15,091 nt of DNA from an uncultured beta proteobacterium (GCA_903933395.1 CAIZKA010000566.1:1-15091); one strand, 5' to 3'; positions 1 to 7,886 are shown, counted from the first letter of the stretch. Numbers and translations are program-made. The notes: a model not told the origin generated them from the letters alone.

Positions 1-304
1 CATCGCCCGCGGCGTACTGCCCGATGGCCGCGCCGCCAATGGCCAGCAGCAGCGGCAGCACGTAGGACACCAGGGAGGCACGCCACACCGTACCGTCGGC
101 CACGGTCAGTTGCACATGGTCGCCGACGCGGGCGCCGATGCGATTCTCCAGGCGGTAGCGGCGCGGCCCCGTACCGAGTCCGAGCAGGCCTGTCTGGCAT
201 GCGTCCACGGTCTTGCAACTGCCACAGGTCGGGGCGCGCTCAGGAACTTCAACCCAGACCTCGCCACCCTCCGCGGCCACCACGACTGCCTCGCACCGGC
301 TCAT
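1..304 (-). CDS. rseC: RseC/MucC-family sigma-E regulator, 3' part cut by window edge
   Basis: About 101 N-terminal residues are visible and the gene runs off the left edge. The protein starts MSRCEAVVVAAEGGEVWVEV and carries a cysteine cluster (C27, C30, C36, in CGSCKTVDAC) like the N-terminal cysteines of RseC. A hydrophobic stretch (about residues 80-97, SLVSYVLPLLLAIGGAAIG) is the first membrane segment. RseC is an inner-membrane protein that in E. coli modulates RseA/RseB control of sigma-E and is also linked to SoxR reduction. The start codon overlaps the rseB stop in an ATGA junction (301-304), so the two are probably translationally coupled. The identification rests on the cysteine pattern plus position as fourth gene of the operon. 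The lost C-terminal half should hold a second membrane segment. Confidence 0.85.
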   Translation of the reverse strand, partial: MSRCEAVVVAAEGGEVWVEVPERAPTCGSCKTVDACQTGLLGLGTGPRRYRLENRIGARVGDHVQLTVADGTVWRASLVSYVLPLLLAIGGAAIGQYAAGD

Positions 305-1269
305 CTGCGCCTCTGCTCTATGCCTTCGCCAAGGCGCCTGACGGCGATCGCCGGCACTTCGCCCATGACCACCACACGATGGTCGTCGACCTGGCGCCGG
401 AAAACATTGACCGGGCCGAGTGTGGCCATCGCCTCCGGCTCCCCTGCCGCCCCGCCGGGTTCGATGAATACCGAGATCGATGCCAGACCGTCGGAAAACA
501 CCACATGCAGCCCCTCGGAACTCCCTGCATCCGCCTGTCGCTTCATGGCGGCCACTCTGCGAAACCCGGGCAATAAAGTGCGAAAGGTCCAGCCCATGTC
601 TTCCGGCCGCAAGTCGGTGGTGCGCGCCTGCTGCACGCGCACCCTCTCCAGGTCGTAACCTGGTTTCAGGGCGCCAAGCTCCAGCGGGGCGCCTATCTTG
701 ACCTGTGTGAAGGCAAAGGATTCCAGCGCTTCGCCGCCCGCACCGAGAAGCGTCGCCTTCAGCAACAAACCGCTGCCCGTATCCATCCAGAACTCATGTC
801 CATAGCGCCATTCGTCACGCGGCTTGAGCAGCACGGCCCGGCTGTTCACCCCCGCGATCCTCCCCGAGTTGCCGCCGTGAATCGCATAGTGCTCCGGCAA
901 ACTGCCCAGGCCCGCAGGCAGCAAGGCCGGAAACCCCCTCTGGCCGGGCCGGCTTTCGATGATCAGAAGCTTCTCTTCCGGAAAAAAGCATCTGACTTCG
1001 CTGCCCGCGCGCAAAACCTCGCGCGGACTGCCGTCGAGCGATTCGATACGCTCGATTTCCACACCATCGCTGACCGAGTGCGCGATGCGGGAGGTATCCA
1101 CCCGGCTCCCGCTGCGATAGACAAAAACACCGCTGTAGGTAAGCTGCCGGGAGCCTTGCGCGATGCGATTCAGCAGGGCCAGCCCGTCCTCGGCCAACGC
1201 CGCCTCAGTTGCCAGCATGGGTGCCAGCAGAACTGCCGACAGGATCAGCAGGGAAATGCGTGCCGGCAT
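301..1269 (-). CDS. rseB: Periplasmic sigma-E regulator RseB/MucB
   Basis: A 322-residue protein with a clear Sec signal peptide (MPARISLLILSAVLLAPMLA, cleavage near residue 26, after AALA). The mature part shows the MucB/RseB N-terminal domain (LLNRIAQGSRQLTYSGVFVYRSG...), which is LolA/LppX-like and senses lipids. It is followed by the smaller C-terminal domain (about residues 215-315) that binds RseA. In the known system RseB binds the periplasmic part of RseA and shields it from DegS until envelope stress. The start chosen is the ATG that shares its A with the rseA stop (TGATG junction). The open frame continues upstream, but that part is only the shadow of rseA. Length agrees with the family (about 310-330). 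Confidence 0.94.
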   Translation of the reverse strand: MPARISLLILSAVLLAPMLATEAALAEDGLALLNRIAQGSRQLTYSGVFVYRSGSRVDTSRIAHSVSDGVEIERIESLDGSPREVLRAGSEVRCFFPEEKLLIIESRPGQRGFPALLPAGLGSLPEHYAIHGGNSGRIAGVNSRAVLLKPRDEWRYGHEFWMDTGSGLLLKATLLGAGGEALESFAFTQVKIGAPLELGALKPGYDLERVRVQQARTTDLRPEDMGWTFRTLLPGFRRVAAMKRQADAGSSEGLHVVFSDGLASISVFIEPGGAAGEPEAMATLGPVNVFRRQVDDHRVVVMGEVPAIAVRRLGEGIEQRRR

Positions 1270-1781
1270 CACCGTCCGTCGCCGCTTGCCGCCACGGTGC
1301 GGATGTTGCGCGCCGCACCGCCGATGACGCCGCCCGGCGCATAGGCCTGATGCGCCACCAGATATTCCTGCAGCCGCGGCGTAGACTGGGCTTGCGCCAC
1401 CACCGGCCCCGACCTGGCGGCGGCCAGGCCGCCGGCCCCCGCCGGCAGGCCCGCAGGCAACCCGCTTCCGTCCGGCGTCAGCGCCAGCCAGGCGACCACC
1501 GCAACGCCTGCCGCAGACGCAGCCAGCGCCAGCAGCGGCCGCTGCCATGCCGGTGTGCGGGAAGCCGGCGCCATCACCGTGGGCTCCGTGTCCAGGGCCG
1601 CCATGACACGCGCCGTAACGTCGAGGTCGAGCCCGTCTTCGCCGCGCAATGCCGCACCGATCAACAGGCCGTCGCGCCACTCGCGACGCAGATCCTCGCT
1701 GCGGCGCAGGGCCTGCAAGGTTTCGGCGACCTCATGCTGCTCGAGTTCGCCATCCATCATGGCGGAAATACGTGTCTTCAT
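1269..1781 (-). CDS. rseA: Anti-sigma-E factor RseA/MucA
   Basis: A 170-residue single-pass membrane protein. The N-terminus (MKTRISAMMDGELEQHEVAE..., to about residue 48) is the cytoplasmic anti-sigma domain that sequesters RpoE. One hydrophobic segment (about residues 82-102, PLLALAASAAGVAVVAWLAL) crosses the inner membrane. The remaining ~68 residues are periplasmic, low in complexity and rich in Gly/Ala/Pro, where DegS-type cleavage and RseB binding would occur. An in-frame ATG 10 codons upstream exists but lies inside rpoE; the start used here is 4 nt after the rpoE stop and matches the family N-terminus. The gene sits between rpoE and rseB as in other proteobacteria. The periplasmic part is poorly conserved, so function there is inferred from context. 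Confidence 0.92.
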   Translation of the reverse strand: MKTRISAMMDGELEQHEVAETLQALRRSEDLRREWRDGLLIGAALRGEDGLDLDVTARVMAALDTEPTVMAPASRTPAWQRPLLALAASAAGVAVVAWLALTPDGSGLPAGLPAGAGGLAAARSGPVVAQAQSTPRLQEYLVAHQAYAPGGVIGGAARNIRTVAASGDGR

Positions 1782-1785
1782 GTCA

Positions 1786-2385
1786 TCACCATCTCTTGTC
1801 AGGCGCTGCATCGAGCAAGGGCTTCAATCGCTCCGAAATCGCATCCCGTGCGCGAAAGATCCGCGAACGGACGGTGCCGATCGGACAGTCCATGACTTGC
1901 GCAATTTCCTCATACGACAAACCATCAATTTCGCGCAGCATGATCGCCGTCCGCAAATCCTCAGGCAGGGCTTCCATGGCAGCGTTCACCGTCTGGCCGA
2001 TCTGCTTGGTCATCAACAGGCGCTCGGGCGTGTCGTTGTCGCGCAGCAGGTCGGCATCGTCGTAAGTTTCCGCCTCCTCGCTATCCACACCGGTGGTCGC
2101 CGAAGCGCGCCGGCCATGGGTCATCAGCCAGTTTTTCGCGGTATTGACGCCGATCCGGTAGAGCCAGGTATAAAACGCGCTGTCGTTGCGAAAGCCCGGC
2201 AAAGCCCGGTAGGCCCGGATGAAACTGTCCTGAACGATATCCTCCACCTCGGCCGAATCACGTACCATCCGCGAAATCAGACGCCCGAGCTTGCGCTGGT
2301 ACTTGGATACAAGCAGGCCGAAAGCCTGCTTGTCACCCGACTGCACCCGCTCGACGAGTATCCGGTCTGCCTCGCGATCTCCCAT
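1786..2385 (-). CDS. rpoE: RNA polymerase sigma-E (extracytoplasmic stress sigma factor)
   Basis: A 199-residue ECF sigma factor of the RpoE/AlgU type. Region 2 spans about residues 22-90 and includes the -10 recognition part ...DSAFYTWLYRIGVNTAKNWL. Region 4 (about 138-185, LPEDLRTAIMLREIDGLSYEEIAQVMDCPIGTVRSRIFRAR) is the helix-turn-helix that reads the -35 element. The start at MGDREADRILVERV aligns residue for residue with the N-terminus of E. coli RpoE. An in-frame ATG 11 codons upstream (2418) would give 210 residues, and neither start has a good Shine-Dalgarno sequence. It is the first gene of rpoE-rseA-rseB-rseC and directs transcription of envelope-repair genes when RseA is degraded. 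A sigma-E-like promoter lies upstream. Confidence 0.96.
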   Translation of the reverse strand: MGDREADRILVERVQSGDKQAFGLLVSKYQRKLGRLISRMVRDSAEVEDIVQDSFIRAYRALPGFRNDSAFYTWLYRIGVNTAKNWLMTHGRRASATTGVDSEEAETYDDADLLRDNDTPERLLMTKQIGQTVNAAMEALPEDLRTAIMLREIDGLSYEEIAQVMDCPIGTVRSRIFRARDAISERLKPLLDAAPDKRW

Positions 2386-2510
2386 GGAGTTTGCTGTTTG
2401 TTCCCGCCAATTGGACATGTACGGCCAGGCTCTGACCGCAAGCGAGTATAACAAGCCACTCCGCCCACATTTCGCATCAAAATGAATCCCATGCTGCAAC
2501 CGTTGCCCAC

Positions 2511-2538
2511 ACTGACCGGAGCTCGTGCAAATAGTTCC
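2511..2538 (-). promoter_or_regulatory. Putative sigma-E-dependent promoter of rpoE
   Basis: On the minus strand GGAACT (2538-2533) and GTCAGT (2516-2511) are separated by 16 nt. This resembles the sigma-E consensus GGAACTT-N16-GTCTGA and has the same spacing as the classic E. coli rpoH P3 promoter. It lies about 126 nt upstream of the rpoE start and points at the operon, which fits the known autoregulation of rpoE. The -10 match is partial (GTC conserved, then AGT), so this is a candidate only. A TATACT hexamer at 2450-2445 could be the -10 of a housekeeping promoter closer to the gene, but I see no good -35 for it. Confidence 0.5.
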
Positions 2539-2554
2539 ACACCGGCGGCAGTGA

Positions 2555-2568
2555 TATAGTCCGGCCCC
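2555..2568 (+). promoter_or_regulatory. Possible -10 element immediately upstream of nadB
   Basis: TATAGT (2555-2560), five of six matches to TATAAT, ends 8 nt before the nadB ATG. If used, transcription would start within a base or two of the start codon, giving a nearly leaderless mRNA. That fits the absence of a Shine-Dalgarno sequence before nadB. No convincing -35 hexamer is visible at 16-18 nt. The candidate sigma-E -35 of the divergent rpoE promoter overlaps the place where it would be. Confidence 0.3.
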
Positions 2569-4161
2569 ATGAATCCGGCCGCCATCCAGCATTTCGACGT
2601 CCTCATCATCGGCAGCGGCCTGGCGGGTCAATCCCTGGCATTGCGGCTGGCCGGCAGCCGCCGGGTAGCCCTGGTCACCAAGCGGGCGCTGACGGACTCG
2701 GCTTCGGCCTGGGCACAGGGCGGAATTGCCGCCGTGCTCGACCCCGCCGACAGCGTCGAAGCGCATATCGACGATACATTTACCGCCGGGGCGGGACTGT
2801 GCGACCCGGCCGCGACGCGATTCGTCGTAGAACACGGCCGCGAGGCCATCGAATGGCTGATTGAGCGCGGGGTTCCATTCACGCCGGACGATTCGCCGCT
2901 GGGCTTCCACCTGACCCGCGAAGGCGGCCACGGCCAGCGCCGCATCATCCATGCCGCCGATGCGACGGGTACCGCGGTGCAGCAGACCCTGACCGAACAG
3001 GTAAAAAACCACCCCAACATCACCGTTCTGGAGCGGCACATCGCGGTCGATCTGATCACCGCCGCCAAACTCGGCCTGCCACGCAACCGCTGTCTCGGCG
3101 CCTATGTCCTCGACATCGCCCGCGACCGCGTATTGACGCTCGGCGCCAGCCACACCGCGCTGGCCACAGGCGGCGCCGGCAAGGTCTATCTCTACACCAC
3201 CAATCCCGACACCGCCACCGGCGACGGCGTGGCGATCGCCTGGCGCGCCGGCTGCCGCGTGGCCAACATGGAATTCATTCAGTTCCACCCGACCTGCCTC
3301 TACCACCCGCATGCCAAATCCTTCCTGATTTCGGAAGCCCTGCGCGGCGAAGGCGGCCTGCTGCGCCTGCCCGACGGCACGCGTTTCATGCCCGACCACG
3401 ACAGCCGCGCCGAACTGGCGCCGCGCGACATCGTCGCCCGTGCCATCGACTTCGAGATGAAGCGCCACGGCCTGGACTGCGTCTTCCTGGACATGACGCA
3501 CAAGCCGGCCGATTTCCTCAAGGATCATTTCCCGACCATTCATGCGCGCTGCCTGCAACTGGGCATCGACATCACCCGCGAACCCATTCCTGTGGTGCCC
3601 GCCGCCCACTATGCCTGCGGCGGCGTGGTCACGGATCTCGCAGCGCGCACCGACCTGGCGGGCCTCTATGCCATCGGCGAAACGGCCTTCACCGGCCTGC
3701 ACGGCGCCAACCGGCTGGCGTCGAACTCGCTGCTCGAATGCCTGGTGTTTTCGGCCTCCGCAGCTCAGGACATACTCGCGGCGCCGGTCGAGCCCCTGCC
3801 GCATCTGCCGCAATGGGACGAAAGCCGGGTGCGCGACGCCGACGAGGAGATCGTAATCTCCCACAACTGGGCGGAATTGCGCCGCTTCATGTGGGACTAC
3901 GTCGGCATCGTGCGCACCAACAAGCGCCTGGAGCGCGCGCTGCACCGGATCCGCCTGCTGGAAAAGGAAATCGAGGAGTTCTACGCCAACTACCGCGTCG
4001 GCAACGACCTCATCGAACTGCGCAACCTGGTGCTGACCGCCCACCTGATCGTGAAAAGCGCACAGCGCCGGCATGAAAGCCGCGGCCTGCACTTCAGCCG
4101 CGACTACCCGGAAACCCTGCCGCGCGCACTGGAGACGGTGCTGCACCCGCGCCAACTCTGA
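2569..4161 (+). CDS. nadB: L-aspartate oxidase
   Basis: A 530-residue flavoenzyme that oxidises L-aspartate to iminoaspartate, which NadA condenses with dihydroxyacetone phosphate to quinolinate in de novo NAD synthesis. The FAD-binding Rossmann motif GSGLAG is at residues 15-20. The family motif SASAWAQGGIAA follows at about 43-54, then the substrate-site loop HLTREGGHGQRRI (114-126), QFHPT and SEALRGEGG. HYACGGV and GLHGANRLASNSLLE are the late FAD/active-site signatures. A helical C-terminal domain (from about residue 425) completes the fold. Full length for the family (about 530-540). The gene is divergent from rpoE, as in E. coli and pseudomonads, and converges on ygfX with a 9-nt gap. 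Confidence 0.97.
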   Translation: MNPAAIQHFDVLIIGSGLAGQSLALRLAGSRRVALVTKRALTDSASAWAQGGIAAVLDPADSVEAHIDDTFTAGAGLCDPAATRFVVEHGREAIEWLIERGVPFTPDDSPLGFHLTREGGHGQRRIIHAADATGTAVQQTLTEQVKNHPNITVLERHIAVDLITAAKLGLPRNRCLGAYVLDIARDRVLTLGASHTALATGGAGKVYLYTTNPDTATGDGVAIAWRAGCRVANMEFIQFHPTCLYHPHAKSFLISEALRGEGGLLRLPDGTRFMPDHDSRAELAPRDIVARAIDFEMKRHGLDCVFLDMTHKPADFLKDHFPTIHARCLQLGIDITREPIPVVPAAHYACGGVVTDLAARTDLAGLYAIGETAFTGLHGANRLASNSLLECLVFSASAAQDILAAPVEPLPHLPQWDESRVRDADEEIVISHNWAELRRFMWDYVGIVRTNKRLERALHRIRLLEKEIEEFYANYRVGNDLIELRNLVLTAHLIVKSAQRRHESRGLHFSRDYPETLPRALETVLHPRQL

Positions 4162-4170
4162 GGTAGCGCT

Positions 4171-4593
4171 TCAGGCCGGGTTCGTCGCGGTCGAACGCCA
4201 GCGCAGCCACAGCCGCAACTGGCGGAAATCCTCTTCCGCAAGGCTGTCGCCGAGCAGGGTCAGGGTGCGCAAACGGCCTTCCTGCCGGTAAAGCAGTACC
4301 ACCAGAAACGACAGGACCAGGGTATGCGGATGTACCACCGCTTCGCTCGCCGTGCCGTCAGCGCCGACTGTTTCAAATTTCCCGTCGCCGCCCAGCACCA
4401 GGGAAACGACGGCAGGCGGGCGACGGATACGCGCCAGCGAAGCCCCGGTCAGCAATAGCAGAACCGTCGCCAGCCACGCCGGCAGGTTGCTTGCCAGAAT
4501 CGAACCGGCTGCCGCAACATGGGCCAGCGACTGAATCACCAGCAGATGCTGCGATGGCTTGAGGGAAACCGGAAGGGAGGCGACCGGCTTCAT
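4171..4593 (-). CDS. ygfX: YgfX-family small membrane protein
   Basis: A 140-residue protein with two closely spaced hydrophobic segments (about residues 15-33 and 38-55), then a hydrophilic domain with the WLRW-containing C-terminal tail (LRLWLRWRSTAT). The layout (SLKPSQHLL...LLLLTGASL, then VSLVLGGDGKFE, then a ...TLTLLGDSLAEEDFRQLRLWLR end) matches the YgfX/CptA family. In E. coli this family is encoded next to sdhE and was described as a membrane-bound toxin acting on cytoskeletal proteins; that role is debated. Here the gene follows fabF by 12 nt and is probably cotranscribed with the fab cluster. No sdhE is present in the window. Assignment is from family pattern and the common neighbourhood next to nadB. 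The start lacks a strong ribosome-binding site. Confidence 0.72.
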   Translation of the reverse strand: MKPVASLPVSLKPSQHLLVIQSLAHVAAAGSILASNLPAWLATVLLLLTGASLARIRRPPAVVSLVLGGDGKFETVGADGTASEAVVHPHTLVLSFLVVLLYRQEGRLRTLTLLGDSLAEEDFRQLRLWLRWRSTATNPA

Positions 4594-4605
4594 CGCCGCA
4601 TCGGT

Positions 4606-5841
4606 CTAGATGCGGCGGAAGACCAATGAACCGTTGGTGCCGCCGAAGCCGAAATTATTCTTCAGGGCGACATCGATCTTCATCGACCGCGCCGTGTTGG
4701 CGCAGTAATCCAGGTCGCACTCCGGATCCTGGTTGAAGATGTTGATCGTCGGCGGCGAGATCTGGTGATGCACGGCGAGCACCGTGAACACCGACTCGAG
4801 GCCGCCGGCGCCGCCCAGCAGATGGCCGGTCATCGACTTGGTCGAATTCACCACGGTCTTCTTCGCGGCGTCGAGACCGAAGGCCAGCTTGATGGCCTCT
4901 GTTTCGTTCTTGTCGCCCAGGGGCGTCGAGGTGCCGTGGGCATTGACGTAGTGCACCTCGTCCGCATTCACTCCAGCATTCTTCAGCGCATTGACCATGC
5001 TGCGCCGCGGACCGTCGGTGTCCGGTGCGGTCATGTGGAAGGCATCGCCGCTCATGCCGAAGCCGGCGAGTTCGGCGTAGATCTTCGCCCCGCGCGCCCT
5101 GGCATGTTCGTACTCCTCGATCACCATCACGCCGCCGCCCTCGCCCATGACGAAACCGTCGCGATCCTTGTCCCAGGGCCGCGAGGCCGTTGCCGGATCG
5201 TCGTTGCGCGTGGACAGCGCCTGGGCCGAGGCGAAGCCGCCGACCGCCAGCGGCGAGATGGTGGCTTCGGCACCGCCGCAGACCATCACATCGGCATCGC
5301 CGTACTCGATCATCCGCGCTGAGAGGCCGATCGCGTGCAGGCCCGTGGAACAGGCCGTGACCACGGCGATGTTGGGCCCCTTGAGGCCGAACATGATCGA
5401 CAGGTTGCCCGAGATCATGTTGCTGATCGTCCCCGGAATGAAGAAGGGAGAGATCTTGCGCGGGCCGCCGGCGAGGTAGTCGTTGTGCGTATCCTCGATC
5501 ATCGGCAGGCCGCCGATGCCGGAACCAATATTGACGCCGATGCGCTCGGCATCGGCTTGCGGGCTGTCGAGCCCGGCATCGCGCACCGCCTGGACGCCTG
5601 CCGCCATGCCGAAATGGATGAAGGTATCCATGCGGCGCGCTTCCTTGGCGGACAAGTAGGCGGTGATCTCGAAGTTCCTGACCTCGCCGGCTATCTGCGC
5701 CTTGAAGGCCGCAGGATCGAACTTCGTGATGCGGCCGATGCCGCTCTTGCCGGCCGTGAGGTTTTCCCAGGCTTCGGCTACCGTATTTCCGACCGGGGAA
5801 ATTACCCCCAGTCCGGTTACCACCACACGGCGTCGCGACAC
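4606..5841 (-). CDS. fabF: Beta-ketoacyl-ACP synthase II
   Basis: A 411-residue condensing enzyme that extends acyl-ACP with malonyl-ACP in the type II fatty-acid cycle. The Cys-His-His triad is intact: C164 (VTACSTG), H302 (AHGTSTPLGD) and H340 (STKSMTGH, with K335). The glycine-rich end NNFGFGGTN is present. The start is GTG at 5841-5839 with GGAG six nt upstream; the N-terminus (M)SRRRVVVTGLGVISPVG matches the family. The open frame extends 127 codons further upstream, but that part is the wrong-frame shadow of acpP, not a fusion. It follows acpP by 37 nt and probably shares its transcript. Length equals that of E. coli FabF within a residue or two. Confidence 0.97.
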   Translation of the reverse strand: MSRRRVVVTGLGVISPVGNTVAEAWENLTAGKSGIGRITKFDPAAFKAQIAGEVRNFEITAYLSAKEARRMDTFIHFGMAAGVQAVRDAGLDSPQADAERIGVNIGSGIGGLPMIEDTHNDYLAGGPRKISPFFIPGTISNMISGNLSIMFGLKGPNIAVVTACSTGLHAIGLSARMIEYGDADVMVCGGAEATISPLAVGGFASAQALSTRNDDPATASRPWDKDRDGFVMGEGGGVMVIEEYEHARARGAKIYAELAGFGMSGDAFHMTAPDTDGPRRSMVNALKNAGVNADEVHYVNAHGTSTPLGDKNETEAIKLAFGLDAAKKTVVNSTKSMTGHLLGGAGGLESVFTVLAVHHQISPPTINIFNQDPECDLDYCANTARSMKIDVALKNNFGFGGTNGSLVFRRI

Positions 5842-5878
5842 GATGAACTCCAGACGATGGTTGGCGTTTGCCGCTTGC

Positions 5879-6118
5879 TTACTTCTTGACGTTGGCGTTG
5901 ACGTAGTCGATCGCCTGCTGCACGGTGGTGATCTTCTCCGCATCTTCGTCGGGAATCTCGCACTCGAACTCTTCTTCCAGCGCCATGACCAGTTCGACCG
6001 TGTCGAGCGAGTCGGCACCGAGATCGTCCACGAAGTTGGATTCGTTCTTGATGTCGGCCTCATTGACGCCCAGTTGCTCGGCGACGATCTTCTTGACGCG
6101 TTGTTCGATATTCTCCAT
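5879..6118 (-). CDS. acpP: Acyl carrier protein
   Basis: A 79-residue acidic four-helix carrier. Ser37 in the DSLD motif (LGADSLDTVELVMALEEEF) is the site for the 4'-phosphopantetheine arm that carries growing acyl chains between the Fab enzymes. Helix II (SLDTVELVMALEEEFE) is the conserved partner-docking face. A strong AAGGAG ribosome-binding site lies 7 nt before the ATG, in keeping with an abundant protein. It sits between fabG and fabF as in E. coli. The 84-nt upstream gap contains a hairpin and an AT-rich -10-like hexamer (TAAAAT, 6169-6164), so an extra promoter of its own is possible. Identity is certain. Confidence 0.98.
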   Translation of the reverse strand: MENIEQRVKKIVAEQLGVNEADIKNESNFVDDLGADSLDTVELVMALEEEFECEIPDEDAEKITTVQQAIDYVNANVKK

Positions 6119-6173
6119 CTTGAAACTCCTTCCCTTGATTGTTCGGGTGGTAAAAACCTGCGTATTTTAACAG

Positions 6174-6202
6174 CCGGATGCCCTTGCGGGTTTGACATCC
6201 GG
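6174..6202 (-). repeat. Hairpin directly after the fabG stop codon
   Basis: CCGGATG (6202-6196 on the minus strand) pairs perfectly with CATCCGG (6180-6174). Inside the loop CCC-GCAA-GGG can form a second short stem capped by a GNRA-type tetraloop. It starts at the base next to the fabG stop and lies about 55 nt before acpP. No T-run follows, so it is not a standard intrinsic terminator. It could instead be an mRNA processing or stability element that raises acpP relative to fabG. Seen directly in sequence; the role is inferred. Confidence 0.55.
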
Positions 6203-6949
6203 TCAGGCCATGTACATGCCGCCATTGACGTTCAGCGTGATGCCGGTGATGTAGCCGGCGCGCTTCGATGCGAGGAAGGCTACCGTCGCGGCTATTTCGT
6301 CGGGGTGGCCGAGGCGGCCCAGCGGGATCTTGCCGAGCAGGGCATTGCGCTGCGCTTCGGGCAGGGCGCGCGTCATGTCGGTATCGATGAAACCCGGCGC
6401 CACGCAATTCACCGTGATGTTGCGGCTGCCGAGTTCCTGGGCCAGGGCGCGGCTCATGCCGGCGACGCCGGCCTTGGCCGCCGCGTAGTTGGCCTGGCCG
6501 GGATTGCCTGCTTCGCCGACTACGGAAGTGATGTTGATGATGCGGCCGTAGCGCGCCTTCATCATGCCGCGCATGACCAGTTTGGAGAGACGGAACACCG
6601 CCTTGAGGTTGGTCTCGATGACAGCATCCCACTCGTCGTCCTTCATGCGCATGGCGAGATTGTCGCGGGTGATGCCGGCGTTGTTCACGAGGATGGTCAC
6701 CGCACCGAATTTCTTCTCGATCTCGCCGATCAACGCTTCGCAAGCCGCCGCTTCGGTGACATTGGCAGCCGCACCCCAGCCGGTAAGCCCTGCCGCATCA
6801 AGCGCCTTCTGGATGTCGGCGGCGCCGGCTTCCGTGGTGGCGGTGCCGACCACGGTGGCGCCCTGTGCCCCGAGTTCCAGCGCGATGGCACGGCCGAGGC
6901 CGCGCGAAGCGCCCGTCACCAGTGCAACCTGTCCCTTCAAATCAGCCAT
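6203..6949 (-). CDS. fabG: 3-oxoacyl-ACP reductase
   Basis: A 248-residue short-chain dehydrogenase that uses NADPH to reduce beta-ketoacyl-ACP in fatty-acid elongation. The cofactor motif TGASRGLG is at residues 12-19 and NNAG at 89-92. The catalytic residues S142 (NITSVVG), Y155 and K159 (YAAAK) are in place. The C-terminal GGMYMA end is typical of FabG. The start codon is separated from the fabD stop by a single base, so translation is likely coupled. It is followed by a hairpin and acpP. Length matches the family (244-250) and no oddities were seen. Confidence 0.97.
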   Translation of the reverse strand: MADLKGQVALVTGASRGLGRAIALELGAQGATVVGTATTEAGAADIQKALDAAGLTGWGAAANVTEAAACEALIGEIEKKFGAVTILVNNAGITRDNLAMRMKDDEWDAVIETNLKAVFRLSKLVMRGMMKARYGRIINITSVVGEAGNPGQANYAAAKAGVAGMSRALAQELGSRNITVNCVAPGFIDTDMTRALPEAQRNALLGKIPLGRLGHPDEIAATVAFLASKRAGYITGITLNVNGGMYMA

Positions 6950-6950
6950 G

Positions 6951-7886
6951 TCATGCCCCCTTTACAGTCGCCAGCGCGGCATCGACGCCGGCCAGGTCAT
7001 TCATCGCCGCACCATTGAGACTTTCGACGCAGCGCTTGACCAGCCCCGCCAGAACCTTGCCCGGCCCGCATTCGAAGACGTGGGTCACCCCGGCGGCCTG
7101 CATCGCCTGCATGGTCTCCACCCAGCGCACCGGCGACGCGGCCTGGCGCACCAAGGCATCACGGATTGCGGCGGGATCGGCCAGTTGCGCCACGTCGACA
7201 TTGTTGATCACGGGTATTTGCGGCGCGGCGAAACTCACGTCGGCAAGGCGCAGTTTCAAGGCGTCCGCCGCGGGCTGCATCAGGGAGCAATGGAAAGGAG
7301 CCGATACCGGCAGCATCAGGGCGCGCTTGGCGCCTTTGGCCTTGACCAGTTCCGCCGCGCGCTCGACGGCCGCCTTGTGGCCCGCGATCACGGTCTGCTT
7401 CGGTTCGTTGAAATTCACCGCCTGTACCACCTGCCCCTGCGCCGCCTCGGCACAGGCGGCGATCACGCCGGCGGCATCGAGGCCCATGACGGCGGCCATC
7501 GCACCCTCGCCGGCCGGCACTGCGGCCTGCATGGCCCGGGCGCGCAGTTCGACCAGCGGCACGGCGTCCTTCAACTGCAGCACGCCGGCTGCCACCAGCG
7601 CGGCATATTCGCCGAGGCTGTGGCCGGCGACCATCGCCGGCTGTGCTCCACCCTTTGCCAGCCAGAAGCGATACACGGCGATGTCGGCGGTCAGCATCAG
7701 GGGCTGTGTATTCACCGTCTGGCTCTGCGCTTCCGCCGGTCCGTCGGCCGCCAGTTGCCACAAGTCGCGCCCCAGCGCCGCCGACGCTTCGTCAAACGTC
7801 GCGCGGATCACCGGCGAATCGCCATAGCCCGCCATCATGCCGACGGATTGGGAACCTTGACCAGGAAAGACGAGCGCAAACTTCAT
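6951..7886 (-). CDS. fabD: Malonyl-CoA:ACP transacylase
   Basis: A 311-residue enzyme that moves malonyl from CoA to ACP. The N-terminal GQGSQ motif (residues 9-13), the nucleophile S90 in GHSLGE, R115 and H199 (APFHCSL) correspond to E. coli S92, R117 and H201. The ribosome-binding site AAAGGA lies just before the ATG. The seven codons for MKFALVF at its start are repeated, with only synonymous changes, at the beginning of a short ORF in the gap upstream (see separate entry). It ends one base before fabG. Function is certain; the duplicated start region is the unusual feature. Confidence 0.97.
   Translation of the reverse strand: MKFALVFPGQGSQSVGMMAGYGDSPVIRATFDEASAALGRDLWQLAADGPAEAQSQTVNTQPLMLTADIAVYRFWLAKGGAQPAMVAGHSLGEYAALVAAGVLQLKDAVPLVELRARAMQAAVPAGEGAMAAVMGLDAAGVIAACAEAAQGQVVQAVNFNEPKQTVIAGHKAAVERAAELVKAKGAKRALMLPVSAPFHCSLMQPAADALKLRLADVSFAAPQIPVINNVDVAQLADPAAIRDALVRQAASPVRWVETMQAMQAAGVTHVFECGPGKVLAGLVKRCVESLNGAAMNDLAGVDAALATVKGA

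Noticed and set aside
1786..4155. A 789-codon minus-strand frame spanning rpoE and the whole antisense of nadB
   Set aside because: Only the last 199 codons are RpoE. The rest is the antisense shadow of nadB in GC-rich DNA, with no recognisable domain and a composition unlike its neighbours.
4162..4170. Bidirectional terminator between convergent nadB and ygfX
   Set aside because: The gap is 9 nt and no stem with a T-run is visible there.
4606..6225. A 539-codon frame suggesting an ACP-FabF fusion
   Set aside because: The first 127 codons are a wrong-frame reading of acpP. The real FabF starts at the GTG at 5841 with its own ribosome-binding site, and acpP has its own stop.
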